This document shows, one piece after another, positions 7,734 to 12,473 of a DNA stretch of 64,000 nucleotides. Source of the DNA: a virus; IMG/VR virus record IMGVR_UViG_3300025872_000037, positions 62,001-126,000 of that record; one strand, given 5' to 3'. The notes under the pieces were generated by a model that had not been told where the DNA came from, searched no databases, and was given only the letters and a program-made list of their open reading frames with translations. A program made the translations under genes and the position numbers. Within the stretch, counting starts at the first letter, position 1. Every line of letters begins with the position of its first letter.

Positions 7734-7900
7734 ATCTTGAAAAGCTTCAAACAAACCACAGACTCAAATACGTCAATCCGACCAACAATCGGATGGGCAC
7801 CTGTCTGTGGCCGCAATGAAGCCGCATTCGGGGGTTCGAAATAGAGATCACAATTTAGATCTCTTCTTCGAACCTCTGAACCAAAAGTTCAGAGGTTTTT
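7734..7900 (+). ncRNA. Candidate structured small RNA driven by a late promoter
   Basis: About 167 nt with no reading frame of note. Helices seen by eye: TTGAA/TTCAA (7737-7750); CCACAGAC/GTCTGTGG (7756-7763 with 7803-7810) enclosing ATCCGA/TCGGAT (7776-7794); GGTTCGAA/TTCGAACC (7833-7840 with 7867-7874) continuing into AGAGATC/GATCTCT (7843-7849 with 7858-7864); then the terminator hairpin at 7873-7900. A T4-like late promoter lies just upstream. I recognise no known RNA family. Confidence 0.6.
7873..7900 (+). terminator. Intrinsic terminator
   Basis: Nine-pair stem CCTCTGAAC/GTTCAGAGG with loop CAAAA followed by TTTTT. Confidence 0.8.
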
Positions 7901-7904
7901 AGTT

Positions 7905-8340
7905 TCACCGCCAGACTCCGGCTTCAAGGAGTCCAAACGACCGACATAGGGGGATCCAATCCGCGCCCTGAAAGCGCGATAGGGACCGAAGCAATTCGTT
8001 CTTTTTAGATAAAACCGAGCGGCCCCGGACGCTCATTAAAATAATTCGCCGGGCTTCTTTCCTGCCTGCACTGAAGTACGGGTTCATTCCGAGAAGCAGA
8101 AATGCTCTAGGTGCAGGTGGGACTATTTTGCGGCCAGTTTCGACTGGCAGGTGCAACCGCAGTAACGGGTTCTGCGCAAACAAAAACCCGGCCAATTTCC
8201 CGAAGCACGATTCGGACTCACAGATAGGTTGAAGATGGCAATGTAGCTTTGCCACCGATCTCACTGTCATCCTCATAACCCACACCGCGGGGCTACACGG
8301 TGTGGTGTCTTACTGAGGTGACTGAGCTCGGCCTCGTAAA
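7905..8340 (+). ncRNA. Hairpin-dense non-coding region, candidate large structured RNA
   Basis: About 435 nt without a credible gene. Nine or more stems: GACTCC/GGAGTC (7914-7933), CGCGC/GCGCG (7962-7978), GAGCG/CGCTC (8017-8034), CCTGCAC/GTGCAGG (8065-8117), CCAGT-TTCG-ACTGG (8134-8147), CGGGTT/AACCCG (8166-8190), CCGAA/TTCGG (8200-8215), TGGCAA/TTGCCA (8236-8254), CACACCG/CGGTGTG (8281-8304). Large ornate RNAs such as GOLLD and ROOL are known to sit beside phage tRNA genes; size and location fit, but I cannot test membership. Confidence 0.45.
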
Positions 8341-8362
8341 GCTGTGAGCGGGAATTCATTTT

Positions 8363-8437
8363 GCCCTTGTAGCTCAGTGGTAGAGCGCCAGTTTTGTAAA
8401 CTGGATGTCGTCGGTTCAAGCCCGACCGGGGGCTCCA
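8363..8437 (+). tRNA. tRNA-Thr(UGU)
   Basis: Acceptor GCCCTTG/CGGGGGC, D-arm TAGCTCAGTGGTAGAGC, anticodon stem CCAGT/ACTGG with loop TTTGTAA (anticodon TGT), T-arm GTCGG-TTCAAGC-CCGAC, encoded CCA. Confidence 0.93.
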
Positions 8438-8523
8438 TTTTCGTCCGCTTGTCTAGCGGGTTCGACGCGGTCGGTGCGATACGGTCCGCGATACCAAAAG
8501 CCTTAACCGTGTCGCCAATTTAT

Positions 8524-8651
8524 CTCCGAGAGAGGGTGAGTGAACACCTCCGTTAGCGGTAGAACTTCAATGATGCTAACGGGTATGAGCCACACGAAGT
8601 AGAGAATTGAAGCTCGAACGTGTTATAGCAGCTTAATCAGCTGCCTCGGAG
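8524..8651 (+). ncRNA. Candidate five-helix-junction RNA
   Basis: 128 nt closed by a perfect 7-bp helix CTCCGAG (8524-8530) with CTCGGAG (8645-8651). Inside, in order: hairpin 8532-8550 (GGTG/CACC core), CGTTAGC/GCTAACG (8551-8557 with 8575-8581), ACACG/CGTGT (8592-8596 with 8619-8623) and GCAGCT/AGCTGC (8628-8633 with 8639-8644). No tRNA D- or T-arm. Just upstream are two further hairpins, CCGCT/AGCGG (8445-8459) and CGCGG/CCGCG (8466-8490), which may belong to it. Confidence 0.5.
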
Positions 8652-8658
8652 TCCCTTT

Positions 8659-8733
8659 GAGTGTGTAGTGTAACGGTCAGCACCGGCTAGCCTGCGGGCC
8701 CTGTGAGTGCGGGTTCGACTCCCGTCACACTCA
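8659..8733 (+). tRNA. tRNA or tRNA-like element, anticodon unresolved
   Basis: Perfect acceptor GAGTGTG/CACACTC, normal D-arm (GTGT...GCAC) and T-arm GCGGG-TTCGACT-CCCGT, but the middle (GGCTAGCCTGCGGGCCC) does not form a standard 5-bp anticodon stem with a U33 loop, and the spacing between the D- and T-arms is about 2 nt longer than usual. No CCA is encoded. Either a decayed tRNA or an unusual one. Confidence 0.6.
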
Positions 8734-8745
8734 ATTCATTTCTGC

Positions 8746-8822
8746 GCGCCAGTGTCGTTGAACGGTTAAACAGCTGTCTGCAAAGCAGCAAAATGCAGGT
8801 TCGATTCCTGTCTGGCGCTCCA
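8746..8822 (+). tRNA. tRNA-Cys(GCA)
   Basis: Acceptor GCGCCAG/CTGGCGC, anticodon stem GCTGT/GCAGC with loop CTGCAAA (anticodon GCA), T-arm GCAGG-TTCGATT-CCTGT, encoded CCA. Confidence 0.9.
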
Positions 8823-8828
8823 ATTTAC

Positions 8829-8920
8829 GGAAGAGTGGCTGAGTGGGTTAAGGCAACGGTCTTGAAAACCGTCGTGGCGTATAGTCGTCACCGTGAGTTC
8901 GAATCTCACCTCTTCCGCCA
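8829..8920 (+). tRNA. tRNA-Ser(UGA)
   Basis: Acceptor GGAAGAG/CTCTTCC, anticodon stem ACGGT/ACCGT with loop CTTGAAA (anticodon TGA), long class II variable arm, T-arm GTGAG-TTCGAAT-CTCAC, encoded CCA. Confidence 0.93.
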
Positions 8921-8926
8921 TTTTAT

Positions 8927-9005
8927 AGAGAGTTAAGGGCACTGCTACCGGACGATCGCGGTAGGTTCACGTAGCTTAATAAGCACACATAGCTAAACAC
9001 TCTCT
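8927..9005 (+). ncRNA. tRNA-sized structured element with acceptor-like helix
   Basis: 79 nt bounded by a perfect 7-bp pair AGAGAGT (8927-8933) / ACTCTCT (8999-9005), with hairpins CTACCG/CGGTAG (8945-8964) and TAGCT/AGCTA (8972-8995). No TTCRA T-loop and no anticodon arm. A T-rich run follows (TCTTCTTTTT), so a terminator reading of the outer helix is possible. Confidence 0.35.
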
Positions 9006-9011
9006 TCTTTT

Positions 9012-9066
9012 TAGCCTCCACTTGAGGGTGAACCACAGAGCTGGGGTAGATGAATCCAGCAGGCTA
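9012..9066 (+). ncRNA. Small hairpin element between tRNAs
   Basis: TAGCCT (9012-9017) pairs with AGGCTA (9061-9066), enclosing GCTGG/CCAGC (9040-9060). It ends 3 nt before tRNA-Leu(UAG). Could be a leader or processing structure for that tRNA. Confidence 0.3.
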
Positions 9067-9069
9067 TTT

Positions 9070-9153
9070 GCACTAGTGATGGAACGGCAGACATGAAAGT
9101 CTTAGAAGCTTTTGCCGCGAGGCGTACAGGTTCAAGTCCTGTCTAGTGCACCA
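9070..9153 (+). tRNA. tRNA-Leu(UAG)
   Basis: Acceptor GCACTAG/CTAGTGC, D-arm typical of leucine tRNA, anticodon loop CTTAGAA (anticodon TAG), class II variable arm GCC-GCGA-GGC, T-arm ACAGG-TTCAAGT-CCTGT, encoded CCA. Confidence 0.92.
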
Positions 9154-9162
9154 ACAATTTTA

Positions 9163-9238
9163 GGGCCATTAGCTCATTTGGCAGAGCGCCTGATTTGCAT
9201 TCAGGAGGTGAGCGGTTCGACCCCGCTATGGTCCACCA
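9163..9238 (+). tRNA. tRNA-Ala(UGC)
   Basis: Acceptor GGGCCAT/ATGGTCC, anticodon stem CCTGA/TCAGG with loop TTTGCAT (anticodon TGC), T-arm AGCGG-TTCGACC-CCGCT, encoded CCA. Confidence 0.93.
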
Positions 9239-9240
9239 CT

Positions 9241-9352
9241 TTGGTGTAGGGTTAAGACGGTTCGAATCCGTCGTCGCCTTTGGATCGGCGCTAGTAAACC
9301 GTTTTGGACAAGGCGAGCGCTCGCTGATAAGGTTCGAACCCTTACACACCAA
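9241..9352 (+). ncRNA. tRNA-like element with two T-arms
   Basis: Outer helix TTGGTGT (9241-9247) / ACACCAA (9346-9352). Two canonical T-arm stem-loops: GACGG-TTCGAAT-CCGTC (9256-9272) near the 5' end and TAAGG-TTCGAAC-CCTTA (9328-9344) at the 3' end. Between them are CGCC/GGCG and GCGAGCGCTCGC hairpins. No ordinary D-arm. It could be two tRNA remnants fused, a tRNA interrupted by another, or a permuted gene. Confidence 0.45.
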
Positions 9353-9357
9353 TCTAT

Positions 9358-9426
9358 TCCTGCTGGGGCTCTGATCAGAGCGCGCATAACGAGGAGCATC
9401 ACCTCGAGAGTCCACGAACAGCAGGA
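9358..9426 (+). ncRNA. tRNA-sized element closed by an 8-bp helix
   Basis: TCCTGCTG (9358-9365) pairs perfectly with CAGCAGGA (9419-9426). Inside are GCTCTG/CAGAGC (9368-9381), which resembles a D-arm, and CGAGG-AGCATCA-CCTCG (9390-9406), a 5-bp stem with 7-nt loop but without U33. No T-arm and no CCA. Confidence 0.4.
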
Positions 9427-9436
9427 TTCAATTTAT

Positions 9437-9507
9437 GCCGGCACGGTCAATCGCGAGACTGGTTAAAATCAGACGAGAGTGTACTGATACCGAAAATGCC
9501 GGCACCA
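9437..9507 (+). ncRNA. CCA-ending tRNA-like element lacking a T-arm
   Basis: 71 nt. Perfect acceptor GCCGGCA (9437-9443) / TGCCGGC (9497-9503), discriminator A and encoded CCA (9505-9507), exactly as in a tRNA. Inside, CGGT/ACCG encloses GTC/GAC and ATCAG/CTGAT hairpins, the latter with an 11-nt loop. There is no TTCRA T-loop and no clear anticodon arm. Confidence 0.5.
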
Positions 9508-9515
9508 ATTTCTAC

Positions 9516-9590
9516 ACGGACGTGGTACATTAGTAGTGCAGCAGTCTCCAAAACTGCCTTATGGGGGTGCGATTCCCTCCGTCCGTGCCA
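9516..9590 (+). tRNA. tRNA-Trp(CCA)
   Basis: Acceptor ACGGACG/CGTCCGT, anticodon stem GCAGT/ACTGC with loop CTCCAAA (anticodon CCA), T-arm GGGGG-TGCGATT-CCCTC with an unusual TG at the loop start, encoded CCA. Confidence 0.88.
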
Positions 9591-9596
9591 TTTTAC

Positions 9597-9673
9597 GGGG
9601 TGGTAGCTCAGCTGGTTAGAGCGTCTGCCTGTCACGCAGAAGGTCGCGGGATCGAGGCCCGTCCATCCCGCCA
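9597..9673 (+). tRNA. tRNA-Asp(GUC)
   Basis: Acceptor GGGGTGG/CCATCCC, anticodon stem TCTGC/GCAGA with loop CTGTCAC (anticodon GTC), discriminator G, encoded CCA. The T-loop is ATCGAGG rather than TTCRANN, another atypical T-loop in this array. Confidence 0.9.
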
Positions 9674-9678
9674 TTTTT

Positions 9679-9753
9679 GCCGCCATCGTCTAACGGTCAG
9701 GACAGCGGGTTTTCATCTCGCTAATCGGGGTTCGATTCCCCGTGGTGGTACCA
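9679..9753 (+). tRNA. tRNA-Glu(UUC)
   Basis: Acceptor GCCGCCA/TGGTGGT, anticodon stem GCGGG/CTCGC with loop TTTTCAT (anticodon TTC), T-arm closing on TTCGATT, encoded CCA. Confidence 0.92.
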
Positions 9754-9766
9754 TTTTTACGTATGT

Positions 9767-9774
9767 TATAAATA
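9767..9774 (+). promoter_or_regulatory. T4-like late promoter
   Basis: TATAAATA followed 12 nt later by the start codon of the HNH gene at 9787. Confidence 0.65.
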
Positions 9775-9786
9775 GGTCATAAGTTT

Positions 9787-10227
9787 ATGACCAAAAACGA
9801 AAAAATTAGTCAAGCATTAAAGAAGCGTTTTAGCAAACAGCCGCATCACAAAAAAGGTAAAGCTGGTAAAAAGCACGATAAAATCGCAAAGCAAAAAATA
9901 CGCGAAGCTTTAATAAAACATTATGATTCTGCAGGAAGAATGTCCGATGCGCAGAAAAAAGCACGCAATAAAGCTAATGTTTATGCTTACAGAGCTAGAA
10001 AACGAAATGCGATACCAGAAAATGCAAATTTAGCTCTAATAAAACTAATTTATGAAAAATGTCCAGAAGGTTATCACGTAGATCATATAATTGCATTGGC
10101 ATCTGGAGGTCTACACCATCAAGATAATCTTCAATATTTACCTATTGCGGAAAATTGCCGCAAAGGTAAAAGCAATAATTACAATTCTTCTTTAGCCAAA
10201 GATTGGCGAGATTTTATTGGCATGTAG
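9787..10227 (+). CDS. HNH homing-type endonuclease, AT-rich, in tRNA array
   Basis: 146 residues. A very basic N-terminal half (KKRFSKQPHHKKGKAGKKH) precedes the HNH core YHVDHIIALASGGLHHQDN and LQYLPIAENCRKGKSN. Base composition is visibly AT-richer than the flanking tRNAs, a sign of separate origin. It has its own late promoter, and its last codons run 10 nt into tRNA-Asn, so the gene inserted without destroying the tRNA. Likely a free-standing mobile endonuclease. Confidence 0.85.
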   Translation: MTKNEKISQALKKRFSKQPHHKKGKAGKKHDKIAKQKIREALIKHYDSAGRMSDAQKKARNKANVYAYRARKRNAIPENANLALIKLIYEKCPEGYHVDHIIALASGGLHHQDNLQYLPIAENCRKGKSNNYNSSLAKDWRDFIGM

Positions 10228-10292
10228 TTCAATGGTAGAACCCGCGACTGTTAATCGCGCAATTGGTTGTTCGACTCAACCCATGCCAGCCA
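10218..10292 (+). tRNA. tRNA-Asn(GUU)
   Basis: Acceptor TGGCATG/CATGCCA, anticodon stem CGCGA/TCGCG with loop CTGTTAA (anticodon GTT), T-arm GGTTG-TTCGACT-CAACC, encoded CCA. The first 10 nt overlap the HNH gene. Confidence 0.93.
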
Positions 10293-10302
10293 GTTTATTT
10301 TT

Positions 10303-10379
10303 CGGCGCGTAGCACAGCCTGGTAGTGCACTTGCTTTGGGAGCAAGCCGTCGGGGGTTCGAATCCCTCCGCGCCGACCA
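10303..10379 (+). tRNA. tRNA-Pro(UGG)
   Basis: Acceptor CGGCGCG/CGCGCCG, anticodon stem CTTGC/GCAAG with loop TTTGGGA (anticodon TGG), encoded CCA. Confidence 0.93.
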
Positions 10380-10386
10380 TTTTCGA

Positions 10387-10461
10387 TGGCCCATTGTGTA
10401 ATGGTTAGCACAGCTGACTTTGACTCAGCTAGTTGGGGTTCGAGTCCCTGTGGGCCAGCCA
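10387..10461 (+). tRNA. tRNA-Gln(UUG)
   Basis: Acceptor TGGCCCA/TGGGCCA, anticodon stem GCTGA/TCAGC with loop CTTTGAC (anticodon TTG), encoded CCA. Confidence 0.93.
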
Positions 10462-10465
10462 ATTT

Positions 10466-10566
10466 GAGCAGAGTCCTAGCTGTTCGTAAAACAGGAGCCG
10501 GTGTGATCGGTATTGCCGTTGTTCAGCGGGTAACCGTGCGCGGGAGAATCGGGTGCTGCTCTTTTT
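10466..10566 (+). ncRNA. Structured element closed by GAGCAG/CTGCTC and a T-run
   Basis: GAGCAG (10466-10471) pairs with CTGCTC (10556-10561), followed by TTTTT. Inside are CTGTT/AACAG and CCG/CGG hairpins. It may be a small RNA with its own terminator, or the terminator of the preceding tRNA block. Confidence 0.4.
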
Positions 10567-10571
10567 ACTTT

Positions 10572-10667
10572 ATGAAAAAACCTGAAAACTTATCACAGAT
10601 CCTTCTAGTTATCCTGGCGGTCATCGCCGATATTTTCTTAATCGTAAACGTCATCCATCACTGGTGA
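10572..10667 (+). CDS. Membrane mini-protein (31 residues)
   Basis: M-K-K start, then a single hydrophobic stretch QILLVILAVIADIFLIVNVI, ending HHW. The charge pattern suggests a one-pass inner-membrane peptide. It sits between a structured RNA and a second membrane mini-gene that starts one base after its stop. No family recognised. Confidence 0.5.
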   Translation: MKKPENLSQILLVILAVIADIFLIVNVIHHW

Positions 10668-10668
10668 C

Positions 10669-10809
10669 ATGATCACTCGTCTCGTTCAATTAGTGTTTCT
10701 TTCCGTTCTCATTCCGGCTGCGATCTCAGCATTTTTGATCGTGGCCGTTACGTTAACTGCAAGCATCGTGGTAGGATTTCTGGTCCTATTCCACAGATTG
10801 CTCTCGTAG
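10669..10809 (+). CDS. Membrane mini-protein (46 residues)
   Basis: Starts one base after the previous stop, with no clear ribosome-binding site, so coupling is likely. Nearly the whole protein is hydrophobic (LVQLVFLSVLIPAAISAFLI, then VAVTLTASIVVGFLVLF), enough for one or two membrane passes. Paired with the preceding 31-residue gene. A lysis- or membrane-related role is possible but unproven. Confidence 0.55.
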   Translation: MITRLVQLVFLSVLIPAAISAFLIVAVTLTASIVVGFLVLFHRLLS

Positions 10810-10815
10810 CTTCTT

Positions 10816-10891
10816 GGTCCTGTAGCTCAATGGTCAGAGCAGAGGACTCATAATCCTTTGGTTGTGGGTTCAAGTCCCACCGGGACCACCA
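10816..10891 (+). tRNA. tRNA with CAU anticodon (Met, or Ile if modified)
   Basis: Acceptor GGTCCTG/CGGGACC, anticodon loop CTCATAA (anticodon CAT), T-arm GTGGG-TTCAAGT-CCCAC, encoded CCA. It has no initiator features (1-72 is paired and there is no triple G-C in the anticodon stem). Confidence 0.9.
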
Positions 10892-10906
10892 TATATACTT
10901 TTGTAC

Positions 10907-10982
10907 GCGGTAGTAGCTCAGTTGGTAGAGCGCCATCCTTCCAAGCTGGTTGTCGCAGGTTCGAATCCTGTCTGCCGCTCCA
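10907..10982 (+). tRNA. tRNA-Gly(UCC)
   Basis: Acceptor GCGGTAG/CTGCCGC, anticodon stem CCATC/GCTGG with one T-C mismatch, loop CTTCCAA (anticodon TCC), T-arm GCAGG-TTCGAAT-CCTGT, encoded CCA. Confidence 0.9.
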
Positions 10983-10991
10983 ATTTACTTG

Positions 10992-11068
10992 GTCCTCGTA
11001 GCTCAACCGGAAAGAGCACCGTTTTTCTAAATCGGTGGTTGTGGGTTCGAGTCCCGCCGTGGACGCCA
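10992..11068 (+). tRNA. tRNA-Arg(UCU)
   Basis: Acceptor GTCCTCG/CGTGGAC with one T-T mismatch, anticodon stem CCGTT/ATCGG with one mismatch, loop TTTCTAA (anticodon TCT), discriminator G, encoded CCA. Confidence 0.88.
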
Positions 11069-11075
11069 TTTTGAC

Positions 11076-11153
11076 TTTGCGAGGAATCGCAAATGGTGGA
11101 GGGGTAATCCCAACACCCCCTGGAAGTGGGAAGCGCATACTTAAATCACGCTT
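11076..11153 (+). ncRNA. Hairpin cluster upstream of the tmRNA
   Basis: TTTGCGA-GGAA-TCGCAAA (11076-11093), GGGG/CCCC near 11101-11119, and AAGCG/CGCTT (11131-11153) shortly before a T-run at 11160-11164. Probably a leader or the terminator of the tRNA block; no gene seen. Confidence 0.35.
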
Positions 11154-11164
11154 AACTAATTTTT

Positions 11165-11541
11165 GGGCCTGTTCTGGATTCTATTCAGTGACAGACTTAT
11201 TGTAAGCAAGCATGGTTGCTGGACCATTCAACATCAGCAAAAACACAAACGGCATCTCAAATGTCATCGAGGCGATCTTCGGTACTCGTACCGAGGAGCT
11301 TCAGCTCGCAGCCTAAGAAACTGTGACCGACACGTCGTCCGATTCTCGCTGAGTCGACGGTCGTCATCAAGCGAGACTGATCTTCGAGAATTGTGGCTCG
11401 GTAGAAGAATCAGTACACTCTAGCCATTACGCCAGGAGAGTTGATAGCGACAGCTCCTGGCATGATCACAGCTATCTAAGCTTGTAGAAAACGATCGGAA
11501 AAGCACTGAACACACGGGTTCGACTCCCGTCAGGTCCACCA
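11165..11541 (+). ncRNA. ssrA: tmRNA (transfer-messenger RNA)
   Basis: 377 nt. The 5' end GGGCCTGTTCTGGATTC matches the conserved tmRNA start, and the 3' end carries T-arm ACGGG-TTCGACT-CCCGT and CAGGTCC-A-CCA, pairing with GGGCCTG. An H-type pseudoknot fits PK1: AGCAA/TTGCT (11205-11220) interlocked with ATGG/CCAT (11212-11227). About 12 nt later an open frame begins near SKNTNGISNV (11236) and ends GTRTEELQLAA, stop 11314-11316, with the hairpin CGGTAC-TC-GTACCG inside it. The LAA end is the usual degradation signal read by ClpXP. tmRNA frees stalled ribosomes and tags the broken product. The tag is long (about 25 residues) and does not start with Ala, so the exact resume codon is uncertain. 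Confidence 0.9.
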
Positions 11542-11700
11542 CTATTCCTTCGGTAACTTACGAAGGCAGACTAATCCCTCGACGAAGACTACCTCAAACC
11601 TGTCGCCGTCCTCAACTCTGAGCATGGCGGGTGTGAGTTCTTCATCAAAGAAAAGTGAGCCATCAGTGGTAAGTCTGAGGTCGTATCCGTGGAATCTCAT
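11542..11700 (-). CDS. Small acidic protein on the minus strand, unknown
   Basis: 52 residues (starts MRFHGYDLRLTTDG, ends LRKLPKE). It has a good ribosome-binding site AAAGGA before the ATG and a late-promoter-like CATAAATA (minus strand, 11714-11721). Its stop codon lies directly against the CCA end of the tmRNA, so the two are convergent. No recognised family; composition and RBS support a real gene. Confidence 0.65.
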   Translation of the reverse strand: MRFHGYDLRLTTDGSLFFDEELTPAMLRVEDGDRFEVVFVEGLVCLRKLPKE

Positions 11701-11713
11701 GGGTGTTCCTTTC

Positions 11714-11721
11714 TATTTATG
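11714..11721 (-). promoter_or_regulatory. T4-like late promoter (minus strand)
   Basis: CATAAATA read on the minus strand, 13 nt before the start codon of the small gene at 11700, with AAAGGA in between. Confidence 0.5.
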
Positions 11722-11749
11722 AAATGCTTAGAATTCGTTCACTTTTTTG

Positions 11750-11777
11750 TTTACAGGGTCATGCGGCAGTGTATGAT
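11750..11777 (+). promoter_or_regulatory. Early-type promoter before a non-coding region
   Basis: TTTACA (11750-11755), 16-nt spacer, TATGAT (11772-11777). No gene follows for more than 1 kb; the product is presumably RNA. Confidence 0.6.
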
Positions 11778-11783
11778 CTGATC

Positions 11784-12063
11784 ATAGTCAATTTTGTTCT
11801 TTTTCAACTTTTGTGACGGAATAAGCCTTTTCCTTAGGGCTAACGTATAACCACGGTGAAGAACCGCGGTTAGTTCCGGGACTTGTAAGTAAGTAAGGTA
11901 CTACGCTGAGGCCTAGGTTGGCCAACCGAAGCTACCAGAGGTACGGGTTGTAAGCATGAAATATCATGATATGGCGACTCGTTACGGTGCGACGGCACCA
12001 TCTGACTGAATAACTGAAGGCAAGTTCCCCGGATGGAGGTAATCATTAGTCCTCCCAATTTTT
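11784..12063 (+). ncRNA. Candidate structured RNA with long-range closing helix
   Basis: No credible gene. Hairpins AGCC/GGCT near 11824-11840 and AACC-CGGT/ACCG-GGTT (11849-11871) are followed by a domain closed by CCGGGACTTG (11876-11885) with CAAGTTCCCCGG (12021-12032), two bases bulged. Inside: TACC-AGA-GGTA, CATGA/TCATG and GGTGC-GACG-GCACC. It ends with GGAGG/CCTCC (12035-12055) and a T-run, a plausible terminator. A promoter lies at 11750-11777. Confidence 0.5.
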
Positions 12064-12065
12064 AC

Positions 12066-12370
12066 TTTCGAGGCTTGATCTCCTCGAAACCCTCTCCCTT
12101 AGCAGCATTCACTAATCTATTGTCTGCACGGATGTTCGGTAGGGAACAAATGCTGGTAATGATGAAATAGACATCGGCTGGCACTACACGACAACGCTAC
12201 TGTGAGAGGGTACTCTTTCATCATACTCGACTAGGCGAGTCTAAATAGAAGAATAGGCCTAGTGCGGCAGATGCATCAGTGCGTAGCGCAAAGTGCATCT
12301 GCGACTTGCCACGCCACAGCTCCGGTGAGCTCAGGATTAAAGCTAAAAGCGCTGTGTGAATAAACACGAG
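12066..12370 (+). ncRNA. Candidate structured RNA domain with a pseudoknot
   Basis: Hairpin TTTCGAGG/CCTCGAAA (12066-12089). Then a domain closed by ACCCTCTC (12089-12096) / GAGAGGGT (12204-12211) containing CAGCATT/AATGCTG (12103-12155), GTTC/GAAC (12134-12146) and a likely pseudoknot TCTATT (12116-12121) with AATAGA (12166-12171). Farther on: ACTCG/CGAGT, GCAGATGCA/TGCATCTGC and CACAGC/GCTGTG stems. No reading frame of note. Confidence 0.45.
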
Positions 12371-12404
12371 GACAAAAATTGGCTAATGTATATCTCATAT
12401 GGCC

Positions 12405-12412
12405 GATAAATA
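12405..12412 (+). promoter_or_regulatory. Late-promoter-like element upstream of tRNA-Met
   Basis: GATAAATA, one mismatch to the T4 late consensus, about 60 nt before the tRNA at 12474. Confidence 0.4.
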
Positions 12413-12473
12413 AATCTCGTTGCGATAAGATATTCGCCAGCGTGGCACCTCTTTCAAGTTCTTTTCAATTTAT

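Noticed and set aside
7905-8285. Minus-strand open frame of 126 codons in the hairpin region
   Set aside because: It crosses nine stems, has no ribosome-binding site and no protein motif. The paired bases explain the sequence better.
8344-8936. Plus-strand frames across tRNA-Thr, Cys and Ser
   Set aside because: They consist of tRNA sequence (for example SSVVERQ-type translations of D- and T-arms) and are not genes.
11236-11328. Alternative tmRNA tag frame starting at GCA (11237)
   Set aside because: It ends in KKL at a TGA and lacks the LAA ending; the neighbouring frame ending EELQLAA fits tmRNA far better.
11876-12032. RNase P RNA as identity of the structured region
   Set aside because: The conserved RNase P P4 sequences are not present in the expected order.
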